Positions 25,094 through 34,747 are shown, numbered from the stretch's first letter. The stretch: 63,369 nt of DNA from an uncultured Opitutaceae bacterium (GCA_937958045.1 CALFXL010000050.1:1-63369), one strand, 5' to 3'. Translations and numbers: made by a program. Notes: generated from the letters alone by a model not told the origin.

Positions 25094-25557
25094 GGGCGGC
25101 AGGGACGACAGCGGAAGCGATGGCGAGTTCGCAAGCGTGGCTTCGGACGAAAAGACGCGCGGCGGCGACGAAAGGGGACAACGCACGCCGGGATAGCGTG
25201 CGAGTTTCGTTTGGGTCACGCGTCGAACGAACGGTCAGATTTCGTCGCGTTGTTGTGCACAAGCGGACAAAATCAGCTGCGGACGGCGAGCGCGGAAAAG
25301 AGATCTGCTGCGTGTTTTCCTCGGGAAATGATGCGGAAGGCGGCGGCGCTTCGTGTATTCAAACGACGAATACGAAGCGCTTTTCCGCATTTGGCCGGGG
25401 GTTGGTGAACTTGACTTCGCTTCGGGCGCGAGCTCCGTCGGGCTTCTGCCGGCTCCGCGCAGTGTGCGAACAGTCTGTGCGCCGTCCGGCGGTTCGTGGT
25501 TGTCGACCTCTCTTCACGAGAGGTTCGAAAGCCGTGCTCAGCCCTTGTGCCCCTATT
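25094..25557. other. 464-base intergenic region between divergent genes
   Basis: I see no convincing gene here. The open frames that cross it lack start signals and domain character. Close to the plus-strand gene is a small hairpin, CCTCTC-TTCAC-GAGAGG (25507-25523), 34 bases upstream of the ATG, possibly in the 5' leader. The region must hold two promoters, but I cannot place them. Confidence 0.5.
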
Positions 25558-26577
25558 ATGTCCACCCCACGCATCACCCTGATGGCTGCGCTCTGCGCGG
25601 CCGTTCTTCCAGCGTACGCCGAAACCTCGGTGTCATCTGCGCCTCACGGCGTCATGTCGGCCAACTTGCCGGTTGGCGCCACGGGTCTGTCGTTTCCGCT
25701 ACTTGCCTCTGTTTTCGAAGGACGCATCGCGGCGAACACGCCCGCGATGATCACGTTTGAAAACAACGGACTCGCGGCGTCGCTGACTGCTGGCGTCGAG
25801 TATTATCTCGAAATCATCGACGGTCCTTTCGAAGGCGAACGTTTCGACCTGAACACCGCGGCGACGCGCGGTTCCGGCAAAGCCAAGATCGAAACCGGCG
25901 CGCTCTCGCACACGACGCTCAAGTCGCTCAAAAAAGACCAGCTCATCGGCGCGCGCGCAGTCGTGCGACCTCACCTCACGCTCGGTCGTCTGGGCGAGAT
26001 GTTTTCGCCGACGCTGAGCGGACATTTGCTGCTCACGTTGTCCGATACCGTGCAGATCCACGGTGAAGGTCTCGGCATCGAAACGTATTTTTATCGTCCG
26101 GACGGCAGCTGGCGGCTCGCGCACATCGGTCCAAGAATGGACGACAAAGTTATCCCGCCGGACGTGAGCGTGGTCGTGCTGTTGCGTTCGGGGGCGAAGC
26201 GATGGACGCATCTTGGCGAAGTGCGCACGAATGCGTTTCGCAAGAACCTGAGCGTGGGGCTGCAGAGTTTCGCGACGGGTTTCCCGATGGATCTTTCCGC
26301 GGTTCAGATCGGCGCGTTTGTCGATCCGCAGACGCCGGTTGCGTGGCGTTGGACGGGGTCGGATCAAGCGTGGAAGGCGGATACGCTCAGCGTTTTCGAT
26401 AATGCGACGGCTCTCTATCACTCGTATTATCTGCGCGGGAACGGCACCTCCTGGTTTCCCGAAGGCGGGTCGATCGATGTGTCGGCGACGCCCTTCTTGC
26501 CCGCGCAGTCGGCGATCCTGTTGGAACGCAAAAAATCGGATCCGGGCTATCTGATCGTTCGTCCGTACGGGCTCTGA
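25558..26577 (+). CDS. Exported protein of unknown function (TIGR02597-like)
   Basis: 339 residues. Signal peptide MSTPRITLMAALCAAVLPAYA at the ATG 25558; the mature protein is beta-rich, with no membrane anchor. Segments such as FEGRIAANTPAMITFENNGL, YYLEIIDGPFEGERFDLNTA, EGLGIETYFYRPDGSWR and the C-terminal AILLERKKSDPGYLIVRPYG remind me of the TIGR02597 family, which I recall from Verrucomicrobia with PEP-CTERM systems; I could not check this. Lies 128 bases upstream of the large pectate lyase and could be co-regulated with it. Confidence 0.6.
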   Translation: MSTPRITLMAALCAAVLPAYAETSVSSAPHGVMSANLPVGATGLSFPLLASVFEGRIAANTPAMITFENNGLAASLTAGVEYYLEIIDGPFEGERFDLNTAATRGSGKAKIETGALSHTTLKSLKKDQLIGARAVVRPHLTLGRLGEMFSPTLSGHLLLTLSDTVQIHGEGLGIETYFYRPDGSWRLAHIGPRMDDKVIPPDVSVVVLLRSGAKRWTHLGEVRTNAFRKNLSVGLQSFATGFPMDLSAVQIGAFVDPQTPVAWRWTGSDQAWKADTLSVFDNATALYHSYYLRGNGTSWFPEGGSIDVSATPFLPAQSAILLERKKSDPGYLIVRPYGL

Positions 26578-26705
26578 TCTCCGCCGAGGCCGCGCGCGCT
26601 CCTTTGTTTCGTGTTCGCCCGGCCAAGCCGGTGACGAAGCGAGCGGCTGATGTTCAGGCTCTGTATTCAATATTTAACTACGTCTGTTTTTACCCCGTTA
26701 ATCCT

Positions 26706-29700
26706 ATGTTTTCTCGACTTTCCTTTCCGCGTCATTGCCGGGGCTTGCTTGTGGCGATGGCGCTTGTCGCTGGAGCAACCACGCTTTCGGCGATTCCTGC
26801 ATTTCCCGGTGCCGAAGGTTTCGGCGCTAATGCCACCGGCGGTCGCGGCGGCTCGGTCTATCTCGTTACGAATCTCAACGACTCCGGTCCCGGCTCCTTT
26901 CGCGATGCCGTCAGCGCGCCCAATCGCACGGTGGTCTTCACTGTCGGCGGCGTGATCCGCATCAACAGCGTGGTCGCGGTGAAAAATAATATCACCATCG
27001 CCGGGCAAACCGCGCCGGGCGGTGGCATCACCATCTACGGAAATCGCGTGTCGTTCTCCGACGCGCACAACACGATCTGCCGCTACATTCGTTTCCGCCA
27101 AGGCATCAACGGCGACTCCGGCACGGATGCGGTCGGCATCGCCTCAGGTCACGACATGATCTTCGACCACGTATCCGCTTCGTGGGGACGCGATGAAACG
27201 TTCTCCGTGAGCGGTGGCGGCATCGCGAACATCACGCTGCAAGACTGCATCATCGGCCAAGGTTTGCTGACGCACTCGGCGGGCGGACTCATCCAGCCCG
27301 GCGGCGGACTCAGTATTTTCCGCACGCTGTATATCGATAACTACATGCGGAATCCGAAGATCAAAGGCATAAACGATTATCGAAATAACGTCGTTTATAA
27401 CTGGGGCTCGGGCGGCGGGTACATTCCGGCAGGCGATTCCGCAGGCGACTCATTTGCCAACATGATCGGCAATTATTTTATCGGCGGCTTCAACAGCGGC
27501 GTGGGTGATTCGCCGTTTAAATCGGGCAATCAAAACTATCGCCTCTTCCACACGAACAATCGCGAAGACTTGAATCTGAACGGTGTGCTCGACGGCACGC
27601 CGGTGACGAATGCCAGCTTCCCGACGCTGCAGCTTGTGGGGGCGCCATTTGATTATCCGGCTCCACGCATCGAGCTCACGCCCGAGCAAGCCGTGCAGCA
27701 TATCGCGACGTATGCAGGCGCCTCGCATCGTCGTGATTCCGTGGATACAAACATGATCGCCGAGCTGCTTTCGTACGGCATCGAAGGCCGTCACATTTAT
27801 AACGAAAGCGAAGTCGGCGGAGTCGGCGAAGTCGCCGGAGCGCCCACGGCGGTCCTCGACACGGATGCGGACGGCATGCCCGACTGGTGGGAAGAAGCGG
27901 CGGGCACCAACCCGCTCGTGGCCGACAACAACGGCGATATCGACGGCGATGGTTACACCAACCTGGAAAACTATATCAACAGCCTCGTCGTTGCCGGCGT
28001 GCCGCAGCTCACGCTCGACAGCATTTCTCCAGACACGGGCGCTTCCGCGACCGACGGAATCACGACCGCGCGCAATCTTGTCCTGCGCGGCACAGCCGCT
28101 CCGGGCGCGACCGTGCAAGTGTCGCGTATCGACACGGGCGTGATCGGCACAGCGGTGGCCGATGCGTCGGGCGACTGGGTTTTCGACTACAGCGGGACCA
28201 CGCTCGCGGATCGCCACTACGGATTTGTCGCGGCGGTGGCCGCCTCGGACGGACTCTCGCTGCCGACTCCGGTGCGTATCGTGAAAGTGGATACAACACC
28301 GCCGGCGGCGCCGGTGCTCACGGGTCTCGTGACGCTGCCGGACTATGCCTTTAACGGAACCGCAGAAATCTTCGCCACGGTTTCCGTGTTGCTCGAGGGC
28401 GTTGGCGAGGTCGGTGTCGCGGTTGCGGATGGAGCGGGCAAATGGACTGCGCCGTACACAGGTGCACCGTTGGCACCGGGTGAATATCATTTCACCGCCA
28501 TCGCCACAGACCTCGCGGGAAACACCAGCACCTCCTCGGCGGTTTACGTGGTGGATACCACACTCGCATCGCCGACGTTTACCGCGATCGATCAAGACAC
28601 CGGTGTTTCCTCCACCGATCTGATCACACGCGACACGACCTTGAATCTCTCCGGCACAGGACCGGCGAACTCCTTGATCACGGTGACGCGCACGGATGTC
28701 GGTGTCGTGGGCACGACCACCGCCAACGCCTCCGGCGTATGGACGTTTAACTACACGGGCACCACCTTGGCGTCGGGTCAGTATACATTCACGGCAGTGG
28801 CTTCGGTTGGCGGAAGCTCGAGTCCGGCATCGCCGCCGTTTGTGGTGACGGTCGATACGGTGGCGCCGACGATTCAGTCGATCGTGCGTTTGGATCCAAC
28901 AACGCCGGCCACGACATCCTCGACGCTTGTGTATCGAGTGACGTTTGTGGAGCCGGTCGTTAACGTGGATATCGCGGACTTCACGCTGACGCGTTCGGCG
29001 GGTGTCACGGGCACGATCGCGAGCCTCGTGCAGGTGAGCGGGGACGTTTATGACGTGACCGTGCAAGACGCTTCGGGTGACGGCACGATTCGTCTCGATC
29101 GCGGCGCCAACTCCAGCATTCAAGACCTCGCGGGCAACGCCGGCAGCTCCGGCACTTACACGGGCGGACAAAGCTATACGCTGCGCTTCGTGGGCAGCGG
29201 CGTTTGGGCGCTGAGTGAAAGCGGCGGTGTCTGGAGCGATCCGGCGAGCTGGGAAGGTGGCGTGATCGCCGATGGCGCGGGCGCGACCGCGGACTTCAGT
29301 GCGCGCGATCTGGATGAAGACGCGGTGGCGCATCTCGATTCGCCGAGGACGATCGGACGCTTGGTGTTGGGCGACGCGGATTATCTGTCACCCGCCTCGT
29401 GGACGTTGGACGACCATGGAAATCCTGCGAACGTGCTCACGCTTGCAGGCGGCACGCCGACCATCCAGGTCAATGGCGCGACTTCTGCCTCTGGCGACAC
29501 GGTCGATGTTCCCGCGGCCAATGCGTATCCTTCCACGCTCGACCTCGAGCTCGCGGGCGACGCGGGGCTCACGAAAACGGGTGTGGGCACGCTGCAGTTT
29601 GTGCGTCCTGTTTCGCTCACGGGCCCGCTCACCATCACGAAAGGAATCGTGCAAGTGGCCGAGGGAGGATCGTTCACGCCGTCGTCGGTTTCCATTGCGA

Positions 29701-31436
29701 CCTCCCAACAACTGCGAATCACCGGCGGCTACTTCAGCACGCCGGGCAATGTCACCTGGACCTCCGGCACCGGCACGGGCATCATCGTCAGCGCCGGTGA
29801 AGCGCATTTCCAGCGTATCCTTCCCAGTAATACACGTAACTCCTTCGTGCACGTGACGGGCGGCGTGTTCACGGCGACCGAGATTGACTTTCCGCGCAGC
29901 GGCGACTCGGAAAACCAGGCGATCGCGGCCGGCGTGCATATTTCGGGCGGCGACGCGACCGTCGGTTTGCTTGGTCTGGGCACGGCCAACTCGTGGGGCG
30001 CACTGACAGTTTCCGGCGGACGTCTCACGGTGACCGATACGATCAACAATGGTTATCAAGTCACCAGTGCGCGTGGTGGCGTCATTACCGTGAGAGGCGG
30101 CGAGCTCAACGTTCCCAACACTGATCCGGGCAAAGGTCTGATCATGGGTCGCAATCCCGGATCGAATCCGAACAATGTCTCCAAGCTCATCATCAACGGC
30201 GGCGTGGTAAACGCTGGCCGGATCACCTTGGGCTACGACGCCACCAGCAGCGCGGGATCTTCCACCGTGGCGCTCAACAACGGCGAATTGAGCCTCGGCG
30301 CTGGCGGCATCGTCAAAAATGGCGCCGCGGGTCTCGCGAGTTCGCTCACCCTCACGAGCGGTGTGCTCGGTGCGGTGGATGATTGGAGTACCACGCATCC
30401 GCTCCTGCTGGCGGGCTCGCCGGCGACCTTTGCGATTCGCGCCGCAGCCGCCGACGGCACGCCGCACATGATTGTATTGACCGGACAACTACGCGACGCC
30501 GCCGGCGTGGCGGGTGGTTTTGCCAAGACCGGCGCCGGACGTCTCGTGCTCGGCGGCGCGAATGACTTCACCGGCGATGTTGTTGTGCAACACGGCGAGT
30601 TGTCTGTGAGCGGTTCGCTCGGTGCGGGCGGCGAAGTCTCGCTGAATGCCGGCACGCTCTCGGGCACGGGAGCGATCGCCAAGCCGATTGTACTCAACAG
30701 CGGCGCCGCGGTCTCGCCAGGTAACGACTCTGTAGATACGCTGACCGCGGATTCACTCGTTTGGAATGGTGGAGGCACGCTCGTCTTTGATCTCGGTGCA
30801 ACCAGCTCCGATCGTCTCTCGCTCGACGGTGCTTTGGCGAAGGGAACGTCGGGCGCGTTCACCTTTGCGTTCTCGCCGATTGAACCGTTGATCGTCGGAA
30901 CGACTTACACGCTGGTCGATTTCGGTTCGACGGACTTCAGTGCGACAGACTTCAGCGCGACGGGACTGGGTTATGCGAAAGGCGTCTTTAGCGTCTCCGC
31001 AAATGCCGTTCACTTCACACTCACCAGCGACGGTTCTGGCGCGCTCGCGTACCAGGCGTGGGCCGATGCACATGGCCTGCCCGCGAATGCCGCAGGCCCG
31101 GCCGACGATGCCGATGGTGACGGTGTGCCTAATCTGCTCGAGTTCGCGCTTGCGCAGAACCCGCTGGCCTTTGGCGGTGTGAAGCCGGTCATGGTCACAC
31201 ACGACGAAGCGGGTGAACTTTATCCGGCGATGCGCTTTGTGCGCCGGATCGATCGCGGCGACGTGACGGTCGATGTCCACGTTTCCACCGGACTCGATTT
31301 TGCGGATTCGTTGGGCGCGATCGAAGTCTCGGCGACGGATCGCGGCGATGGCACCGAACTCGTTGTGGTTCGCTCGGCCGTTCCGCTCTCGGCTGAACCG
31401 CGTCAGTTCCTGCGAGTGGAGGCTTCGCTTCCTTAA
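26706..31436 (+). CDS. Large exported pectate lyase with Ig-like and autotransporter-type repeats
   Basis: 1576 residues, signal peptide RGLLVAMALVAGATTLSAIP. Residues ~30-375 form the pectate lyase beta-helix (GAEGFGANATGGRGGSVYLV, DMIFDHVSASWGRDETFSVS), which cleaves polygalacturonate by beta-elimination. Next comes a calcium-type loop region (DTDADGMPDWWEEA, NNGDIDGDGYTNLENY, ~385-425), four Ig-like domains (~430-830) and beta-helical repeats of the autotransporter-associated kind (LTKTGVGTLQF, FAKTGAGRLVLGGANDFTGD, ~850-1430). A second DADGDGVPNLLEF loop precedes a C-terminal module ending in FLRVEASLP. There is no PEP-CTERM motif. It probably works at the cell surface or outside. Two TGGATACA and one TGGATACC elements lie in the coding sequence. 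A terminator follows at 31459. Confidence 0.88.
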   Translation: MFSRLSFPRHCRGLLVAMALVAGATTLSAIPAFPGAEGFGANATGGRGGSVYLVTNLNDSGPGSFRDAVSAPNRTVVFTVGGVIRINSVVAVKNNITIAGQTAPGGGITIYGNRVSFSDAHNTICRYIRFRQGINGDSGTDAVGIASGHDMIFDHVSASWGRDETFSVSGGGIANITLQDCIIGQGLLTHSAGGLIQPGGGLSIFRTLYIDNYMRNPKIKGINDYRNNVVYNWGSGGGYIPAGDSAGDSFANMIGNYFIGGFNSGVGDSPFKSGNQNYRLFHTNNREDLNLNGVLDGTPVTNASFPTLQLVGAPFDYPAPRIELTPEQAVQHIATYAGASHRRDSVDTNMIAELLSYGIEGRHIYNESEVGGVGEVAGAPTAVLDTDADGMPDWWEEAAGTNPLVADNNGDIDGDGYTNLENYINSLVVAGVPQLTLDSISPDTGASATDGITTARNLVLRGTAAPGATVQVSRIDTGVIGTAVADASGDWVFDYSGTTLADRHYGFVAAVAASDGLSLPTPVRIVKVDTTPPAAPVLTGLVTLPDYAFNGTAEIFATVSVLLEGVGEVGVAVADGAGKWTAPYTGAPLAPGEYHFTAIATDLAGNTSTSSAVYVVDTTLASPTFTAIDQDTGVSSTDLITRDTTLNLSGTGPANSLITVTRTDVGVVGTTTANASGVWTFNYTGTTLASGQYTFTAVASVGGSSSPASPPFVVTVDTVAPTIQSIVRLDPTTPATTSSTLVYRVTFVEPVVNVDIADFTLTRSAGVTGTIASLVQVSGDVYDVTVQDASGDGTIRLDRGANSSIQDLAGNAGSSGTYTGGQSYTLRFVGSGVWALSESGGVWSDPASWEGGVIADGAGATADFSARDLDEDAVAHLDSPRTIGRLVLGDADYLSPASWTLDDHGNPANVLTLAGGTPTIQVNGATSASGDTVDVPAANAYPSTLDLELAGDAGLTKTGVGTLQFVRPVSLTGPLTITKGIVQVAEGGSFTPSSVSIATSQQLRITGGYFSTPGNVTWTSGTGTGIIVSAGEAHFQRILPSNTRNSFVHVTGGVFTATEIDFPRSGDSENQAIAAGVHISGGDATVGLLGLGTANSWGALTVSGGRLTVTDTINNGYQVTSARGGVITVRGGELNVPNTDPGKGLIMGRNPGSNPNNVSKLIINGGVVNAGRITLGYDATSSAGSSTVALNNGELSLGAGGIVKNGAAGLASSLTLTSGVLGAVDDWSTTHPLLLAGSPATFAIRAAAADGTPHMIVLTGQLRDAAGVAGGFAKTGAGRLVLGGANDFTGDVVVQHGELSVSGSLGAGGEVSLNAGTLSGTGAIAKPIVLNSGAAVSPGNDSVDTLTADSLVWNGGGTLVFDLGATSSDRLSLDGALAKGTSGAFTFAFSPIEPLIVGTTYTLVDFGSTDFSATDFSATGLGYAKGVFSVSANAVHFTLTSDGSGALAYQAWADAHGLPANAAGPADDADGDGVPNLLEFALAQNPLAFGGVKPVMVTHDEAGELYPAMRFVRRIDRGDVTVDVHVSTGLDFADSLGAIEVSATDRGDGTELVVVRSAVPLSAEPRQFLRVEASLP

Positions 31437-31458
31437 GATCTGAACGAGTCCTCACAAC

Positions 31459-31489
31459 AGCGCGCCTCATTTTGGGGCGCGCTTTTTTT
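31459..31489 (+). terminator. Rho-independent terminator of the pectate lyase gene
   Basis: AGCGCGCC, 9-base loop, GGCGCGCT (8 perfect pairs) and seven T, 22 bases after the stop. Confidence 0.9.
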
Positions 31490-31961
31490 AGGCGAAAGTG
31501 GCGAGCATCGTTTGCACGCGTAGCCACTCGACAGGATTAAGATCGTCCTTCCGGCCTGGTGCGGCCTGGCGGTGGTCAGTCATCCACGCCGTCGTCCATT
31601 GATAACGTCGCCACCGCGCTTCGAGCCATTCACGCGCGGAGGCAAGTTGCGCTTCCGTAAGCGGCGCTAGGTACGTGTCGCCCGCAAAAGCGAGGCCGAG
31701 CAGGAAGGCATTGCAGCCGCTGCGTCCTTGAAAAGTGGATATGCCGGCATGCCACGCGACTTTTTCGTCGGGCACCAATGTGCAACGGGTGCCGTCCGCA
31801 TCGATGAGCACATGATAACTCACGCGGCTGTCGGGATGTGTCATGAACGCGACCGTGTCGACGAACGATTTCACGCTGTGATGAAACAATACACCGCGAC
31901 GCTCATGCGGCGGCTCGGAGGACCAGTGTGGCGAAAAGCGGTCGAACGCGGGAAACGGCAT
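31488..31961 (-). CDS. ampD: N-acetylmuramoyl-L-alanine amidase, AmpD type
   Basis: 157 residues from the ATG at 31961, preceded by GAGGTGG; the long upstream frame is antisense noise over the neighbouring gene. Cleaves the amide between MurNAc (or anhydroMurNAc) and the peptide, in cell-wall recycling. Zinc-ligand and fold motifs: RGVLFHHSVKSF (His), VSYHVLIDADGTRCTLV, VAWHAG, and TDHRQAAPGRKDDLNP near the end (His and Asp/Lys of the active site). No signal peptide, in line with the cytoplasmic recycling enzyme. It follows the membrane protein gene by 17 bases, so probably one operon. Confidence 0.88.
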   Translation of the reverse strand: MPFPAFDRFSPHWSSEPPHERRGVLFHHSVKSFVDTVAFMTHPDSRVSYHVLIDADGTRCTLVPDEKVAWHAGISTFQGRSGCNAFLLGLAFAGDTYLAPLTEAQLASAREWLEARWRRYQWTTAWMTDHRQAAPGRKDDLNPVEWLRVQTMLATFA

Positions 31962-31978
31962 GACGCCACCTCGGACTT

Positions 31979-32440
31979 TTACCCGCGCCGCCAGAGCACA
32001 AAACCCAGCGAGAGCAGCATGCCGATGCGCAGCGCGCCTTCGAACGTCATGCTGACGAGCACCCATTTGAGCGGGCAGTTTCGACGTATCAGAAATCCCG
32101 CTACGGTGATGATTCCCATGGCGGCGAGTTGGGGGCGGCCGACGGGCTGGGTGAGCATCAACAGCATCCAGACCCAGTAAAGGAGGAGGCCGGCGGACCA
32201 CAAAAACGAGAGCCATTCGCTCGGGCCGAGATCGCGCGGATCGGCGCCGCGCGCGATTTGTTTCACACCGAGATAGCGTTCGCCGACGACGAGCTGCGCC
32301 AGCTCGAACACGAGCCAGCACGGAACGAGGTAAAAGAGCGGCGGAAGCGGCGGCATGAAAACGTCGCTCAACGTGACGCGAAGTTTTCCTCGGAACAAGC
32401 CCGGGCGCGTGAGCGCGACGCGCGCTTTGACTTCGCCCAT
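31979..32440 (-). CDS. Small membrane protein of unknown function
   Basis: 153 residues from the ATG at 32440 (124 if the ATG at 32356 is used). Four hydrophobic segments: PPLFYLVPCWLVFELAQLVV, SFLWSAGLLLYWVWMLLML, LAAMGIITVAGFLI and a last one ending in GFVLWRRG. The loop EWLSFLW and the RRNCPLKWVLV stretch are the only distinctive features. Family not recognised. Its start lies 27 bases from the divergent msrA start. Confidence 0.65.
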   Translation of the reverse strand: MGEVKARVALTRPGLFRGKLRVTLSDVFMPPLPPLFYLVPCWLVFELAQLVVGERYLGVKQIARGADPRDLGPSEWLSFLWSAGLLLYWVWMLLMLTQPVGRPQLAAMGIITVAGFLIRRNCPLKWVLVSMTFEGALRIGMLLSLGFVLWRRG

Positions 32441-32467
32441 AAGTGCGTACAGTTCGGTTCCTGTCTG

Positions 32468-33058
32468 ATGAAATCCATTCGCTTCATCGTTTTTCTCTGC
32501 GCCTTTTCCCTGCCCATGACCGCTTCAGCCGCCACCGATAAAAAAACCGAGACATTGGTCCTGGGAGGCGGCTGTTTCTGGTGTACGGAAGCGGCCTATG
32601 AACTCGTGCCGGGCGTCAAGGATGTCGTCAGCGGTTACAGCGGCGGGCATGTGAAGAATCCGAGTTATCAGGAAGTTTGCACCGGCACCACGGGCCATGC
32701 CGAAGTGATCCGCATCGAATACGATCCCGCGGTCGTGAGTATCGAAAGGCTGCTGGAGCTGTTTTGGGTCGTGCACGATCCGACGACGCTTAATCGGCAG
32801 GGGAACGACATCGGGCCGCAGTATCGGTCCGTGATTTACTACGCGAACGACGCGCAAAAACAGGCGGCCGAAGCCGCGCGCGCCGCCGCGCAAAAAGACT
32901 TTGGCGATCCGATCGTCACCGAGATCGCGCCGCTAGGCGTTTTCTACAAAGCCGAGGGCTATCATCAGGACTATTTCCGCAAAAACCCCAACGAGGGGTA
33001 TTGCCGCTACGTGGTCCGATCGAAGGTCGATAAGATGAAGAAGGCGCTCGCGCCTTGA
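32468..33058 (+). CDS. msrA: Peptide methionine (S)-S-oxide reductase, exported
   Basis: Repairs oxidised methionine. 196 residues from the ATG at 32468. A signal peptide (RFIVFLCAFSLPMTASAA) comes first, so the enzyme is probably periplasmic, unlike the E. coli cytosolic MsrA. The active site is LGGGCFWCTEAAYE with catalytic Cys, and YSGGHVKNPSYQEVCTGTTG follows. The substrate-binding NDIGPQYRSVIYY and EGYHQDYFRKNP regions are intact. A periplasmic MsrA needs an exported electron donor; none is adjacent. Confidence 0.95.
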   Translation: MKSIRFIVFLCAFSLPMTASAATDKKTETLVLGGGCFWCTEAAYELVPGVKDVVSGYSGGHVKNPSYQEVCTGTTGHAEVIRIEYDPAVVSIERLLELFWVVHDPTTLNRQGNDIGPQYRSVIYYANDAQKQAAEAARAAAQKDFGDPIVTEIAPLGVFYKAEGYHQDYFRKNPNEGYCRYVVRSKVDKMKKALAP

Positions 33059-33144
33059 GCGGTTGAGTGCGGCGTGCGCGTTTGACTGACGGGAAATTGT
33101 TGCGCGACGGTTGAAGGCGCCGCGATTCGGGGTACGGCTTCGGG

Positions 33145-34134
33145 ATGAAATCCTGGTTGTTTCTCGTTGCGGCGTTGGCCCTTGCCGTGGGGTCGTCCGC
33201 CGCCGGCATTCGCCTCGAAGAGTTCGCTTATCCGTATCCGGAAAAGAACTACGTTTTCGAGAGCCAGCGGCAGAGGTTGGAAATGACCTACATGGATGTG
33301 CCTGCGGAGGGCCCGGAACGCGGCGTGGTGGCGCTGCTGCACGGGAAAAATTTTTCTGGATCGTATTTCGGCGAGACGGCTGCCGCGCTCAGTCGTGCGG
33401 GATGGCGCGTGATCATGCCCGATCAGATCGGATTCGGGAAATCCACGAAACCGGAGTATTATCATTATTCGTTTCACCAACTTGCGGAGAACACGCGGGC
33501 GTTGTTGCGCTCTGTCGGAGTCGAGCGCGCGCATATCGTGGGGCATTCGATGGGCGGCATGTTGGCGGCGCGCTACGCGTTGATGTATCCGCAGGAAACG
33601 CTGTCGCTCACGCTGCTGAATCCGATCGGTCTCGAAGACTGGAAGGCGCTGGGTGTGCCGTACGTGACCGTGGATGCCGCGTACAAGACGGAGCTGGCGA
33701 AAACCGCCGAGGAGATCCGCGCGTATCAGCGGACCTTTTATTACGACAATCAATGGAAGGACGCGTACGAGCCGTGGGTCGAGCAGCTCGCGTCGTTCGG
33801 CAAAAGCCCGGAGTACCCGCGCATGGCGTGGACCCAGGCGCTCACGAGCGACATGGTTTTCACGCAGCCGGTGGTGCACGAATTTCCCAGGATAAAAGTG
33901 CCTACGCTGCTGATCATCGGACAGCGCGACCGCACGGCGATCAACAAAGCCGCCGCGCCACCGGAAGTTCGCGATACGCTCGGCGATTATCCGAAACTCG
34001 GTCGCGCGGCATCGGAGGCGATTCCACATGCGGAGTTGGTCGAGTTGGACGACGTGGGACATCTGCCGCACATCGAAGCGTTCGATCGCTTCATCGAGCC
34101 ACTCCAGAAGTTCCTCAACAGCCATGCGCCGTGA
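33145..34134 (+). CDS. Exported alpha/beta hydrolase
   Basis: 329 residues with an N-terminal signal peptide (SWLFLVAALALAVGSSAA). Catalytic triad candidates: nucleophile Ser in VGHSMGGMLAARYAL, Asp in LLIIGQRDRTA and His in DDVGHLPHIEAFD. The oxyanion-hole region is LLHGKNFSGSYF. The MGGM-type nucleophile elbow and the lid insertion between residues ~180 and 260 suit an esterase or haloalkane-dehalogenase-like enzyme; substrate unknown. Its 3' end overlaps the next gene by 11 bases, so the two are translationally coupled. Confidence 0.87.
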   Translation: MKSWLFLVAALALAVGSSAAGIRLEEFAYPYPEKNYVFESQRQRLEMTYMDVPAEGPERGVVALLHGKNFSGSYFGETAAALSRAGWRVIMPDQIGFGKSTKPEYYHYSFHQLAENTRALLRSVGVERAHIVGHSMGGMLAARYALMYPQETLSLTLLNPIGLEDWKALGVPYVTVDAAYKTELAKTAEEIRAYQRTFYYDNQWKDAYEPWVEQLASFGKSPEYPRMAWTQALTSDMVFTQPVVHEFPRIKVPTLLIIGQRDRTAINKAAAPPEVRDTLGDYPKLGRAASEAIPHAELVELDDVGHLPHIEAFDRFIEPLQKFLNSHAP

Positions 34135-34747
34135 GCAAAACACGCTCCCGCGACGGCATTTTATCGCGACCTGCCTGCTGGCGGGGATGGCCGGCAAAGC
34201 ATTCTCGAAAACAACTTCCATGAACGCCGAGATGAAACCGCCCCGATCCATCGTGTTTCCCGATGCCGGCGATATTCCCAACAGTCGTCTGCCGCTGCTT
34301 GTTTATGCGAGCGCGGCGCCGGCCGACGCGGATGCCATCGAAGCGCTATTTCGACGCAACGGCTGGCAACCGGCGTGGCGCTATGGCGTGTATCCATTTC
34401 CCCACTACCACAGCACGGCGCACGAAGTGCTGGGCGTCTATCGCGGCAGCGCACGCATTCGCCTGGGACATAGCGCGGGACGTGTTTTTGACGTGAAAGC
34501 GGGCGATGTGATCGTGATCCCGGCCGGCGTCGGTCACGAGAATCTTGGGGCGAGCGAAGACTTCCATGTCGTCGGAGGTTATCCGCCGGGGCAGAGAGCC
34601 GATCTGTTGCGCGGTCGCGAGGGCGAGCGCCCCGAGGCCGACAAAAACATCGCGCGCGTGCCTTTGCCCACGAGCGATCCTGTTTATGGCGAAAGCGGTC
34701 CGTTGATCGCTTTGTGGAAGGCGGCCGCGGAAAAAACCGGCGAGTGA
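34124..34747 (+). CDS. YjlB-type cupin with twin-arginine signal
   Basis: 207 residues from the ATG at 34124, which overlaps the hydrolase stop. The N-terminus LPRRHFIATCLLAGMAGKAF fits a Tat signal (twin Arg, hydrophobic core). The cupin domain has HYHSTAHEVLGVYRGSARIR (metal-binding His and Glu) and DVIVIPAGVGHENLGASEDF (second motif with His). Homologues such as Bacillus YjlB are cytosolic, so export of this one is unusual. The coupled hydrolase may act in the same extracytoplasmic pathway. Contains TGTATCCA at 34389-34396 in the coding sequence. Confidence 0.85.
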   Translation: MRREQNTLPRRHFIATCLLAGMAGKAFSKTTSMNAEMKPPRSIVFPDAGDIPNSRLPLLVYASAAPADADAIEALFRRNGWQPAWRYGVYPFPHYHSTAHEVLGVYRGSARIRLGHSAGRVFDVKAGDVIVIPAGVGHENLGASEDFHVVGGYPPGQRADLLRGREGERPEADKNIARVPLPTSDPVYGESGPLIALWKAAAEKTGE

